Shown piece by piece: positions 24,682-31,983 of a DNA stretch of 36,270 nt. The DNA comes from Shewanella sp. MBTL60-112-B2 (lineage in GTDB: Bacteria; Pseudomonadota; Gammaproteobacteria; Enterobacterales; Shewanellaceae), in NCBI RefSeq assembly GCF_019655055.1, contig NZ_BPFA01000046.1:1-36270 (forward strand). The letters are read 5' to 3'. The position numbers and the translations under genes were made by a program. Each line of letters begins with the position of its first letter. The first letter of the stretch is position 1. The notes beneath the pieces were generated by a model that ran no database searches, was not told the origin of the DNA, and saw only the letters and a program-made list of their open reading frames with translations.

Positions 24682-25823
24682 GCCAACAACAAGAATCAGC
24701 GGTTCTTAGCCTAGCCAAAGATCTTATTTCTCGTCCTTCAGTGACTCCTTTAGATGAAGGATGCCAACCACTTATGGCTGAGCGATTAAGCCAAGCAGGC
24801 TTTGAAGTTGAGTCGATGGTATTTGATGATACCACCAATATGTGGGCTCGAAGAGGTACTCAGTCTCCAGTCTTTTGTTTTGCAGGCCATACCGATGTCG
24901 TGCCTGTTGGGGACTTAAACCGCTGGCATACACCACCTTTTGAACCTGTGGTTATTGACGATTACCTACATGGTCGCGGTGCTGCCGACATGAAAGGTTC
25001 CTTAGCCGCAATGCTTGTTGCAGCTGAGCGTTTCGTTAAGAAAAACCCTAATCATCAAGGTTCTATCGCCTTTCTTATTACTAGTGACGAAGAAGGGCCA
25101 TTTATTAATGGCACCACTCGCGTTATCGATACCCTCGAAGCACGTAATGAGAAGATCACTTGGTCTTTAGTTGGCGAACCTTCATCGACCCATAAACTGG
25201 GTGATATTGTAAAAAATGGCCGCAGAGGCAGTCTTACTGGTAACCTCACGGTTAAAGGGATCCAGGGCCATGTTGCCTACCCTCACCTCGCTGACAACCC
25301 CATTCATAAGGCCGCTCCAGCATTAGACGAGCTAGCACGAATGAAATGGGATGATGGCAATGAATTCTTTCCGCCAACCAGTTTTCAAATAGCTAACATC
25401 AATGGTGGCACGGGAGCATCTAACGTGATCCCTGGCGCGTTAGAGGTGATGTTTAACTTCCGTTATTCTACCGAAGTTACCGCTGAGATATTGATTGAGC
25501 GCGTATTAAATATTCTCGATGCCCACGGCTTAGATTACGATATTAGCTGGGTATATAATGGGCTACCTTTCTTAACTGGAGATGGGCCACTATTAGAAGC
25601 AACCAAAGCAGCCATCAAGAAGGTAACAGGTACAGATACCGATCCACAGACATCGGGTGGAACTTCTGATGGCCGATTTATCGCACCAACTGGCGCCCAA
25701 GTCATTGAGCTAGGTCCTGTCAATGCGACGATTCATAAAGTTAATGAGTGTGTTAAGGTCTCCGATCTTGAACTACTCACCGACTGCTATGAAGCCATTT
25801 TGGAAAATTTACTTTGCAAGTAA
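24678..25823 (+). CDS. dapE: Succinyl-diaminopimelate desuccinylase
   Basis: The protein has 381 residues, close to the family's 375-377. The di-zinc site is visible: H71-x-D73 (FAGHTDVVPVGD), D104 (GRGAADMKG) and E138-E139 (TSDEEGP), with NGRRGSLTG and GTSDGRFIAPTG further on. It hydrolyses N-succinyl-LL-diaminopimelate in lysine and peptidoglycan precursor synthesis. Its ATG overlaps the yffB stop by 4 nt, the usual yffB-dapE order, and its end overlaps the M15 peptidase start. Confidence 0.95.
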   Translation: MSQQQESAVLSLAKDLISRPSVTPLDEGCQPLMAERLSQAGFEVESMVFDDTTNMWARRGTQSPVFCFAGHTDVVPVGDLNRWHTPPFEPVVIDDYLHGRGAADMKGSLAAMLVAAERFVKKNPNHQGSIAFLITSDEEGPFINGTTRVIDTLEARNEKITWSLVGEPSSTHKLGDIVKNGRRGSLTGNLTVKGIQGHVAYPHLADNPIHKAAPALDELARMKWDDGNEFFPPTSFQIANINGGTGASNVIPGALEVMFNFRYSTEVTAEILIERVLNILDAHGLDYDISWVYNGLPFLTGDGPLLEATKAAIKKVTGTDTDPQTSGGTSDGRFIAPTGAQVIELGPVNATIHKVNECVKVSDLELLTDCYEAILENLLCK

Positions 25824-26494
25824 ACCATCGCCATCTTTATGGACTCGAACATCTTGGCTTAATCGAGTGTCTAGGTCATCAGCTAGAGTCCAACACTGCT
25901 GCTGCATTTTTAAAAATGCAGCAAGCGGCGGTGTCTGACGGTCTCGATATTCAGATCTGCTCTGCTTATCGAGATTTCGATAAGCAGCAATCTATCTGGA
26001 ATGCTAAGGCTAGCGGTAAAAGAGTTCTGTTAAACAAAGAATCACAACCGGTCGCCATCGAATTATTATCTTCAAGTCATTTGATTGATATGATCCTAAT
26101 TTGGTCTGCCATACCAGGAATGTCCCGCCATCACTGGGGAACAGATATCGATATCTTTGATGCAAATCAGATATCACGTCATGATTTACGCCTAATTTCC
26201 CAAGAATACCAAGCCGATGGCCCTTGTTTCCAATTAAGTCAGTGGTTAGACTCCCATGCTCATCAATATGGGTTTTATCGCCCCTATCAAGAAAACTTGA
26301 GCGGTGTGAGTCCAGAACCTTGGCACTTTAGCTACTTTCCAATTTCTAAAGACTATATAAATAATTACCATATCGAGTCGATTAAAGCGGTTATAGCGGA
26401 TTCATCGATTTTACATAAAGACGTAATACTTGAGCGTATTGATGCCCTTGTCGACGAATATGTTTTTCGAGTAGCTCCAATACCAGCGCTATAA
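25814..26494 (+). CDS. M15-family (VanY-like) D-alanyl-D-alanine carboxypeptidase, apparently cytoplasmic
   Basis: The protein has 226 residues. Zinc and catalytic motifs of M15B peptidases are present: S104-x-H106-x-x-G109-x-x-x-D113 (MSRHHWGTDIDIFD) and E168-x-W170-H171 (SPEPWHFSY). The substrate-side arginine lies in CSAYRDFDKQQSIW. There is no signal peptide or membrane helix, unlike most VanY proteins, so it may act on cytoplasmic or recycled muropeptides. The start TTG 25814 lies inside the last codons of dapE (10-nt overlap), implying coupling. With dapE, which supplies diaminopimelate, a cell-wall context is plausible. Confidence 0.82.
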   Translation: MQVNHRHLYGLEHLGLIECLGHQLESNTAAAFLKMQQAAVSDGLDIQICSAYRDFDKQQSIWNAKASGKRVLLNKESQPVAIELLSSSHLIDMILIWSAIPGMSRHHWGTDIDIFDANQISRHDLRLISQEYQADGPCFQLSQWLDSHAHQYGFYRPYQENLSGVSPEPWHFSYFPISKDYINNYHIESIKAVIADSSILHKDVILERIDALVDEYVFRVAPIPAL

Positions 26495-26542
26495 CTGCCG
26501 CTCTAAAACCAGATTTCTTCACACATATTTAGAGATACCACT

Positions 26543-27394
26543 GTGAACATAAGCGAATTAACCACGAATTTTGCCGAAAATACCGTAACGAACAGACATG
26601 AGTTAACCATTGAAGGCAGTACACTCAGCTACCTTGATATTGGTCAAGGGCCAGTCTTATTAATGGGCCACAGTTACCTTTGGGATAGCGAAATGTGGGC
26701 ACCTCAAATCGCATACTTAAGCCAAAATTATCGATGCATTGTACCTGATCTTTGGGGCCACGGTTTTTCCGGTTCATTACCCACTTGCAGTCGTAATTTA
26801 CGGGATATAGCCAGTCAGATGCTTGAGCTTATGGATGCGCTTAATATCGAAAAGTTCTCAGTAATTGGCTTATCTGTTGGTGCTATGTGGGGGGCTGAGC
26901 TTGCACTTAAGGCTCCAGCTCGAGTACAAAGCCTCGTCATGCTTGGCAGCTTTATTGGTTATGAACCAGAGATCACCCGTGATAAATATTATGCAATGCT
27001 GGATGTGATAAAGGCTGAAAAAACCGTATCGACTAAAGTCATCGACACCATCACGCCGCTGTTTTTTGCAAATCAGCCTCAACCTGAATTAGTTGCACTG
27101 CTTAAACAAAAACTCAACCATTTTGACAACAACATCGACACGCTTTATCAGCTTGGCAGAATGATTTTTGGTCGTCGCGATACCATGGATGATGCCCATT
27201 TATTTACCCTTCCCTGCTTAATTATGACAGGGGTTGAAGACAAAGCGCGTTCGGTACTCGAGGGGTATTTAATGCATGACGCTATTGATGCGAGTAAATA
27301 TATCCATATTCCAGATTGTGGGCACATTTCTACATTGGAACAAGCTGACTTTGTCAATCAACAGCTAAGCCAATTTTTAGCGACGCATCATTAG
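26543..27394 (+). CDS. Alpha/beta-fold hydrolase
   Basis: The protein has 283 residues. The catalytic triad is S111 (VIGLSVGAMWG nucleophile elbow), D233 (TGVEDKA) and H261 (DCGHISTLE). The oxyanion region is GHSYLWDSEMW at 42-52, and PDLWGHGFSG is typical of the family. It is cytoplasmic, with no signal. The substrate cannot be inferred; esters, lactones or thioesters are all possible. The start is GTG 26543 with no strong ribosome binding site. It follows the M15 peptidase by 48 nt in the same direction, so it could be the last gene of the yffB operon. Confidence 0.82.
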   Translation: MNISELTTNFAENTVTNRHELTIEGSTLSYLDIGQGPVLLMGHSYLWDSEMWAPQIAYLSQNYRCIVPDLWGHGFSGSLPTCSRNLRDIASQMLELMDALNIEKFSVIGLSVGAMWGAELALKAPARVQSLVMLGSFIGYEPEITRDKYYAMLDVIKAEKTVSTKVIDTITPLFFANQPQPELVALLKQKLNHFDNNIDTLYQLGRMIFGRRDTMDDAHLFTLPCLIMTGVEDKARSVLEGYLMHDAIDASKYIHIPDCGHISTLEQADFVNQQLSQFLATHH

Positions 27395-27415
27395 TCCTAT
27401 TTAAAATAGACTATT

Positions 27416-27429
27416 TTAGAGCGCTCTAA
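27416..27429. repeat. 14-bp perfect palindrome TTAGAGCGCTCTAA
   Basis: A perfect inverted repeat lies 22 nt after the hydrolase stop. A second, looser inverted repeat (TGTGCTTAG at 27444-27452, CTAAGCACA at 27479-27487) follows. Either could be a transcript-end structure or an operator for the carbonic anhydrase gene. No function is assigned. Confidence 0.4.
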
Positions 27430-27685
27430 GGTCGTTTTCACTCTGTGCTTAGCTTCTATTCGACAGTTCCTAGTCAGCCTAAGCACAAAACATATTGCCA
27501 GCTAGTTTATGATTCAACTTATCTTTCAAGTTAGATTACTTGCAACACAAACAACCTGGCAGCAACAATTTTAACAAACATTTAAGATTACTTCTCTATA
27601 GTACTGAATAGACCAGCAGAGCTAAGTTTCAGTGATAAACTTAGCCTGTATTGAGATTTTCTTAACTGACCGATATAAGAGCAGA

Positions 27686-28300
27686 ATGAAACTACTAAAA
27701 CCGCTTTTTGAAAACAATCGCCGCTGGGCAGGCCGGATCCTAGAAGAAGATCCACAATTCTTTGAACAACTCGCTAAGCAACAGAGTCCTGAGTATTTAT
27801 GGATAGGTTGCTCAGATAGCCGAGTACCTTCTAATCAGATCATTGACCTAATGCCTGGTGAAGTATTTGTTCACCGCAACATTGCCAATATGGTTATCCA
27901 TACAGATTTAAACTGTTTATCTGTACTCCAGTATGCCGTTGAAGTGCTAAAAGTTAAGCACATTATGGTTGTTGGTCATTACGGCTGTGGCGGTATTAAA
28001 GCCTCTATGGGTAAAGAAAGACTTGGTCTTATTGATAACTGGCTGGGTCATATCCGCGATATTTATCGTTTACATAGAGCCGATCTTGACAATATGGACG
28101 AATCTGAGCGTTTTGATCGTTTATGCGAATTGAATGTCATGGAGCAAGTGGCCAACGTTACTAGTACCACCATAGTTCAAGAAGCTTGGGCTCGTGGTCA
28201 AGATGTTGCCATTCATGGATGGATTTATAGCGTAGAAAACGGTTTACTCTCCGATTTAGATGTAACCGTAAATAAAGATACGGAAGCAGAGAATAGCTAA
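27686..28300 (+). CDS. can: Beta-class carbonic anhydrase
   Basis: The protein has 204 residues from ATG 27686. The zinc ligands and dyad fall exactly at E. coli Can positions: C42, D44 and R46 (WIGCSDSRVP), and H98 and C101 (VVGHYGCGG). This agreement fixes the start; a GTG at 27632 would add 18 residues. It interconverts carbon dioxide and bicarbonate in the cytoplasm to supply carboxylases. It is a single gene, with 291 nt in front and a strong terminator behind. Confidence 0.94.
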   Translation: MKLLKPLFENNRRWAGRILEEDPQFFEQLAKQQSPEYLWIGCSDSRVPSNQIIDLMPGEVFVHRNIANMVIHTDLNCLSVLQYAVEVLKVKHIMVVGHYGCGGIKASMGKERLGLIDNWLGHIRDIYRLHRADLDNMDESERFDRLCELNVMEQVANVTSTTIVQEAWARGQDVAIHGWIYSVENGLLSDLDVTVNKDTEAENS

Positions 28301-28328
28301 AGGCTATCAATTAAAATCAACTTATTAA

Positions 28329-28368
28329 GGGCTAGCTCAGACAATGTACTGAGCTAGCCCTTTTTTTT
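28329..28368 (+). terminator. Strong intrinsic terminator of the carbonic anhydrase gene
   Basis: A perfect 12-bp stem, GGGCTAGCTCAG (28329-28340) / CTGAGCTAGCCC (28349-28360), closes an 8-nt loop and is followed by eight T residues, 28 nt after the stop. Confidence 0.93.
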
Positions 28369-28444
28369 ACAACACTTGTTGCAAAAATATTAATAAATAT
28401 AGGGAAAACAGTAAGAATTATCACAGTGAGCTGGCCAACACAGT

Positions 28445-28450
28445 TATAAT
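28445..28450 (+). promoter_or_regulatory. Candidate -10 element of the kdn operon
   Basis: A perfect TATAAT lies at 28445-28450, 52 nt before the kdnA ATG and after the upstream terminator, so a promoter must lie here. No good -35 hexamer is visible at 16-19 nt spacing. Confidence 0.35.
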
Positions 28451-28502
28451 CGATTGTTTATTTTTAGCGTAATTTAGCGCAGTGAATACTAAGGAAATAT
28501 CC

Positions 28503-29687
28503 ATGCCTGGTTTTGAATTATTTGGTCCTGAAGAGAAACAAGAAGTCGCGGATGTAATGGAGAATGGATTTACATTCCGTTATAACTTTGATCATATGCG
28601 TAATGACCGCTGGAAAACCCGTGAAATGGAGGCCCTACTCTGCAAAAAAATGGGAGCCAAGCATGCTCACTTAGTATCCAGTGGCACCGCTGCCTTACAA
28701 ACAGCAATGGCCGCTGCAGGTATTGGCGCAGGCGATGAAGTTATCGTTCCTCCTTTCACATTTGTCGCATCTGTTGAAGCGGTATTTATGGCCGGTGCAG
28801 TGCCAGTATTTGCTGAAATTGATGAAACATTATGTTTATCACCAGCAGGTATCGAAGCTGCTATAACCCCAAAAACCAAAGCAGTTAACCTAGTCCATAT
28901 GTGCGGCTCAATGGCTAAAATGGATGAAATCAAGGCTATCTGTAGCAAACATAACTTAGTGCTACTAGAAGATGCCTGCCAAGCCATTGGTGGCAGCTAT
29001 AGAGGCCAAGCCTTAGGCACTATAGGCGATGTTGGTTGCTACTCATTCGACTCAGTAAAAACTATCACTTGTGGTGAAGGTGGCGCTGTCATCACCAACA
29101 ACGAGGCACTCTATAATCATGCCCATATGTTCTCAGACCATGGACATGACCATGTTGGCAATGATCGCGGCGCCGAAGGCCACCCTATCATGGGGCTGAA
29201 CTTTCGTATTTCAGAAATGAACTCTGCAATGGGTCTAGCCCAATTACGTAAACTAGACAAAATCATAGACATTCAGCGTACAAATAAAAAATTGATAAAA
29301 GATGCCATGGCGGCAATCCCAGAGGTAGCTTTTCGTGAGATCCCTGATGTTGAAGGTGACTCCGCTGGCTTCTTAACTTTCTTCATGCCTAGTGAAGAAC
29401 GGACTGTCGAAATCAATAAAAAACTTGCAGCAAACGGTGTTGACGGCTGTTTTTACTGGTATGTCAATAACTGGCACTATTTATCAAATTGGAAGCATAT
29501 TCAAGAACTGAAATCTTCTGCAGCCCTTCCAATTACACTGATTGAAGATAGACCCGATTATACTAAAGTGTCAGTACCGAAATCTGATGCCATTATGAGT
29601 CGTACTATTTCAATGCTTATTAAACTTTCATGGACCGAGGACAAAATAATGCAGCGAATCCAGAATATCAAACGTGCTTTCGCTTAA
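28503..29687 (+). CDS. kdnA: 8-amino-3,8-dideoxy-manno-octulosonate aminotransferase KdnA
   Basis: This is a PLP-dependent DegT/DnrJ/EryC1-type aminotransferase of 394 residues from ATG 28503. GTG 28482 would add seven residues, but AAGGAA 7-8 nt upstream supports the ATG. The PLP lysine is K186 (YSFDSVKTITCGEGG), with D157 and Q160 (LLEDACQAIGG) at the cofactor and SSGTAALQTAM as the phosphate loop. Together with the adjacent iron alcohol dehydrogenase and kdsB this is the described Shewanella pathway. KdnB oxidises C8 of Kdo and KdnA transaminates it to give Kdo8N, an LPS core sugar. Identification relies on context as much as sequence, because DegT enzymes are many. Confidence 0.92.
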   Translation: MPGFELFGPEEKQEVADVMENGFTFRYNFDHMRNDRWKTREMEALLCKKMGAKHAHLVSSGTAALQTAMAAAGIGAGDEVIVPPFTFVASVEAVFMAGAVPVFAEIDETLCLSPAGIEAAITPKTKAVNLVHMCGSMAKMDEIKAICSKHNLVLLEDACQAIGGSYRGQALGTIGDVGCYSFDSVKTITCGEGGAVITNNEALYNHAHMFSDHGHDHVGNDRGAEGHPIMGLNFRISEMNSAMGLAQLRKLDKIIDIQRTNKKLIKDAMAAIPEVAFREIPDVEGDSAGFLTFFMPSEERTVEINKKLAANGVDGCFYWYVNNWHYLSNWKHIQELKSSAALPITLIEDRPDYTKVSVPKSDAIMSRTISMLIKLSWTEDKIMQRIQNIKRAFA

Positions 29688-29767
29688 ATAACAACGAGTA
29701 TCCGTCTTGCTATTCAATTTAGCACGATGGCACATTTTAAATTAATGGCCCAACGGAGAATGTCGTA

Positions 29768-30838
29768 ATGAGTTTTAAGAATTTTAAATGTGTACCAAAA
29801 ATGATTTTTGGTCGCGGCTCATTTGCCCAACTTAACCAAGTGTTAGCAAAAGAACGCGAGGCTGAAGATGACTTTGTAGTCTTTTTAGTTGATGATGCGC
29901 ATCAATTTAAAACGCTAAGTAATCGTGTTCCAGCCAAAGCACATGACTTACTCATTTATGTCAATGTGGACGACGAACCCACGACAAAACAAGTTGATGC
30001 TCTAACAGAGCAAGTCCAAGCCTTTAACTGCAAATTACCGGTTAGCGTGGTCGGACTCGGTGGCGGCTCAACATTAGATTTAGCAAAAGCGGTTTCGCTA
30101 ATGCTGACCAACCCTGGTGGAAGTGCCGAGTACCAAGGCTGGGATCTGATTAGAAATCCAGCAATCCATCATATTGGGATCCCAACAGTATCAGGTACAG
30201 GTGCAGAAGCATCACGTACTGCGGTATTATGTGGTCCAGTGCGTAAGCTTGGCTTAAACTCTGATTACACTGTATTCGATCAGATCATTATGGATTCTGA
30301 GCTGATTGCAGGTGTTCCAACAGATCAATGGTTCTACACAGGTATGGATTGTTATATCCATTGCATTGAATCACTGCAGGGCACCTATTTAAATGAATTT
30401 GCAAAAGCATTTGCCGAAAAATCCATGGCGCTTTGCCGTGAAGTCTTTATAGACGATCATGAAGAGAAAGATGACAAGCTGATGATGGCTTCCTATATGG
30501 GCGGTATGAGTATTGCCTATAGCCAAGTTGGTGCCTGTCATGCGGTTTCTTATGGTCTTGGCTATGTATTAGGCTACCATCATGGGATTGGTAATTGCTT
30601 AGCATTTGATGTACTTGAAGAGTTCTATCCAGAAGGTGTTGCAGAGTTCCGTTTGATGATGGACAAGCACAACATCATTCTGCCTAAGAACATCTGTAAG
30701 GATCTTCCTGATAAAACTATCGCTAAGATGGTAGCCGTCACTAAAAGCATGGGCCCGCTATGGGATAATGTTTATGGCGAAGGCTGGGAAGAAAAAGTCA
30801 CCGATGAAATGCTCACTCAGTTATTCCGTCGGATCTAA
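29768..30838 (+). CDS. kdnB: 3-deoxy-manno-octulosonate 8-oxidase KdnB (iron-dependent alcohol dehydrogenase)
   Basis: This is a group III iron-containing alcohol dehydrogenase of 356 residues. The NAD-binding GLGGGSTLDLAKA lies at 96-108. The metal ligands are D194 and H198 (TGMDCYIHCIE), H258 (GACHAVSYGLG) and H272 (GYHHGIGN). It oxidises the C8 hydroxyl of Kdo to an aldehyde for KdnA. It lies 80 nt after kdnA and 68 nt before kdsB, all in the same direction, consistent with one operon for Kdo8N synthesis. Confidence 0.92.
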   Translation: MSFKNFKCVPKMIFGRGSFAQLNQVLAKEREAEDDFVVFLVDDAHQFKTLSNRVPAKAHDLLIYVNVDDEPTTKQVDALTEQVQAFNCKLPVSVVGLGGGSTLDLAKAVSLMLTNPGGSAEYQGWDLIRNPAIHHIGIPTVSGTGAEASRTAVLCGPVRKLGLNSDYTVFDQIIMDSELIAGVPTDQWFYTGMDCYIHCIESLQGTYLNEFAKAFAEKSMALCREVFIDDHEEKDDKLMMASYMGGMSIAYSQVGACHAVSYGLGYVLGYHHGIGNCLAFDVLEEFYPEGVAEFRLMMDKHNIILPKNICKDLPDKTIAKMVAVTKSMGPLWDNVYGEGWEEKVTDEMLTQLFRRI

Positions 30839-30906
30839 ACTCTAGCATAAGCATAAAATGGGTTTCATCTTGAGGCCCATGATATTTTCTTAAGTAGGTA
30901 AATTGA

Positions 30907-31644
30907 ATGAATGTAACCTTATTAATCCCTGCTCGATATGGATCAAGCCGCTTTCCTGGCAAGCCATTAGCTCCAATCAATGGTAAGCCTATGATCCAAC
31001 ACGTTTACGAGCGCGCATCTTTAGCAAAAGGGCTTAAAGACATCTATGTCGCCACCGATGATGTGCGCATTAAAAACGCTGTAGAAGGATTTGGTGGCAA
31101 GGTTGTTATGACAGGTACAAATGCCGCATCAGGTACCGACCGTATCGATGAAGCCATTTCAATACTCGGATTGGCTGATGATGACCTAGTCATTAACTTG
31201 CAAGGTGACCAACCGCTTATCGACCCTATTGTTATCGAACAACTTGTTAGCTTGTGTGAACGTCATGCTGGTGAATTTGATATGGCGACATTAGGCGTAG
31301 AGATAAAAGATGAAGATCAACTTAACGATCCTAATCATGTAAAAGTAGTATTCGATAATAATCATAACGCATTGTACTTTTCTCGTGCACGGATCCCTTT
31401 TGGTCGTGATACTTCTGACTACCCAGTCTACAAGCACATAGGGATCTACGCTTATACGCGTAAATTTATCCAAACATTTGCAAAGTTGCCTCTAGGTCGT
31501 TTAGAGGAGTTAGAGAAGTTGGAACAATTGCGAGCACTTGAGTACGGCTACAAAATCAAAGTTGCAATCAGCGCATTTGATTTTCCTGAAGTTGATACGC
31601 CTGAAGATATTCGTATCTGTGAAGCTAGGCTCGCCGTTGACTAA
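30907..31644 (+). CDS. kdsB: CMP-Kdo / CMP-Kdo8N synthetase KdsB
   Basis: The protein has 245 residues (E. coli KdsB has 248). The nucleotide-binding N-terminus is IPARYGSSRFPGKPLAPING. Further family motifs are VATDD, GTDRIDEA, NLQGDQPLI, YFSRARIPFGRD, HIGIYAYTR, and ALEYG with VDTPEDI at the end. It activates the octulosonate with CTP so that WaaA can add it to lipid A. Next to kdnA and kdnB, the physiological substrate is probably the 8-amino sugar, as reported for Shewanella. It is followed after 12 nt by a small membrane protein gene. Confidence 0.94.
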   Translation: MNVTLLIPARYGSSRFPGKPLAPINGKPMIQHVYERASLAKGLKDIYVATDDVRIKNAVEGFGGKVVMTGTNAASGTDRIDEAISILGLADDDLVINLQGDQPLIDPIVIEQLVSLCERHAGEFDMATLGVEIKDEDQLNDPNHVKVVFDNNHNALYFSRARIPFGRDTSDYPVYKHIGIYAYTRKFIQTFAKLPLGRLEELEKLEQLRALEYGYKIKVAISAFDFPEVDTPEDIRICEARLAVD

Positions 31645-31656
31645 ATTTGAGGCTTA

Positions 31657-31893
31657 ATGATGTCAGATCTGGAAGTAGGTTTATTGATTTTACTCGTGCT
31701 TGGGGTGATCGCTAGTAATCTTGCGGTCTTAAAGTACAGTGCAAAACACAAGATGACGCACTTTGGTAAAAATCATCACGGCAAAAAACAACCAGCAACG
31801 GATGCTAAAGATAACAACAGTGATAATGCTAACAGTGACGATAAACAAACTGATGATCCATCGAATCACGATGATAAAACTGGCAAGTCTTAA
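31657..31893 (+). CDS. Small single-pass membrane protein, DUF2897-like
   Basis: The protein has 78 residues. One membrane helix (about 7-24, GLLILLVLGVIASNLAVL) is followed by a short basic segment (KYSAKHKMTHFGKNHHGKK). The tail of about 35 residues is nearly all Asp, Asn, Lys and Ser and is probably disordered. It resembles the DUF2897 family of small gammaproteobacterial proteins; function is unknown. It starts 12 nt after kdsB and ends before a strong terminator, so it is the last gene of the kdn operon and might assist envelope sugar metabolism, though this is only positional inference. Confidence 0.75.
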   Translation: MMSDLEVGLLILLVLGVIASNLAVLKYSAKHKMTHFGKNHHGKKQPATDAKDNNSDNANSDDKQTDDPSNHDDKTGKS

Positions 31894-31914
31894 TGACTCC
31901 AATTAATCATCCAC

Positions 31915-31941
31915 AAAAAAGGCGCTTAAAGCGCCTTTTTT
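31915..31941. terminator. Bidirectional intrinsic terminator between the kdn operon and the RND operon
   Basis: An 11-bp stem, AAAAAAGGCGC (31915-31925) / GCGCCTTTTTT (31931-31941), has a TTAAA loop. T tracts on both strands serve the converging DUF2897 and RND genes. Confidence 0.9.
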
Positions 31942-31983
31942 GTCTTTCAAATTTAGCAAAGGTTCAAACTTTCCCCTCAGCGC

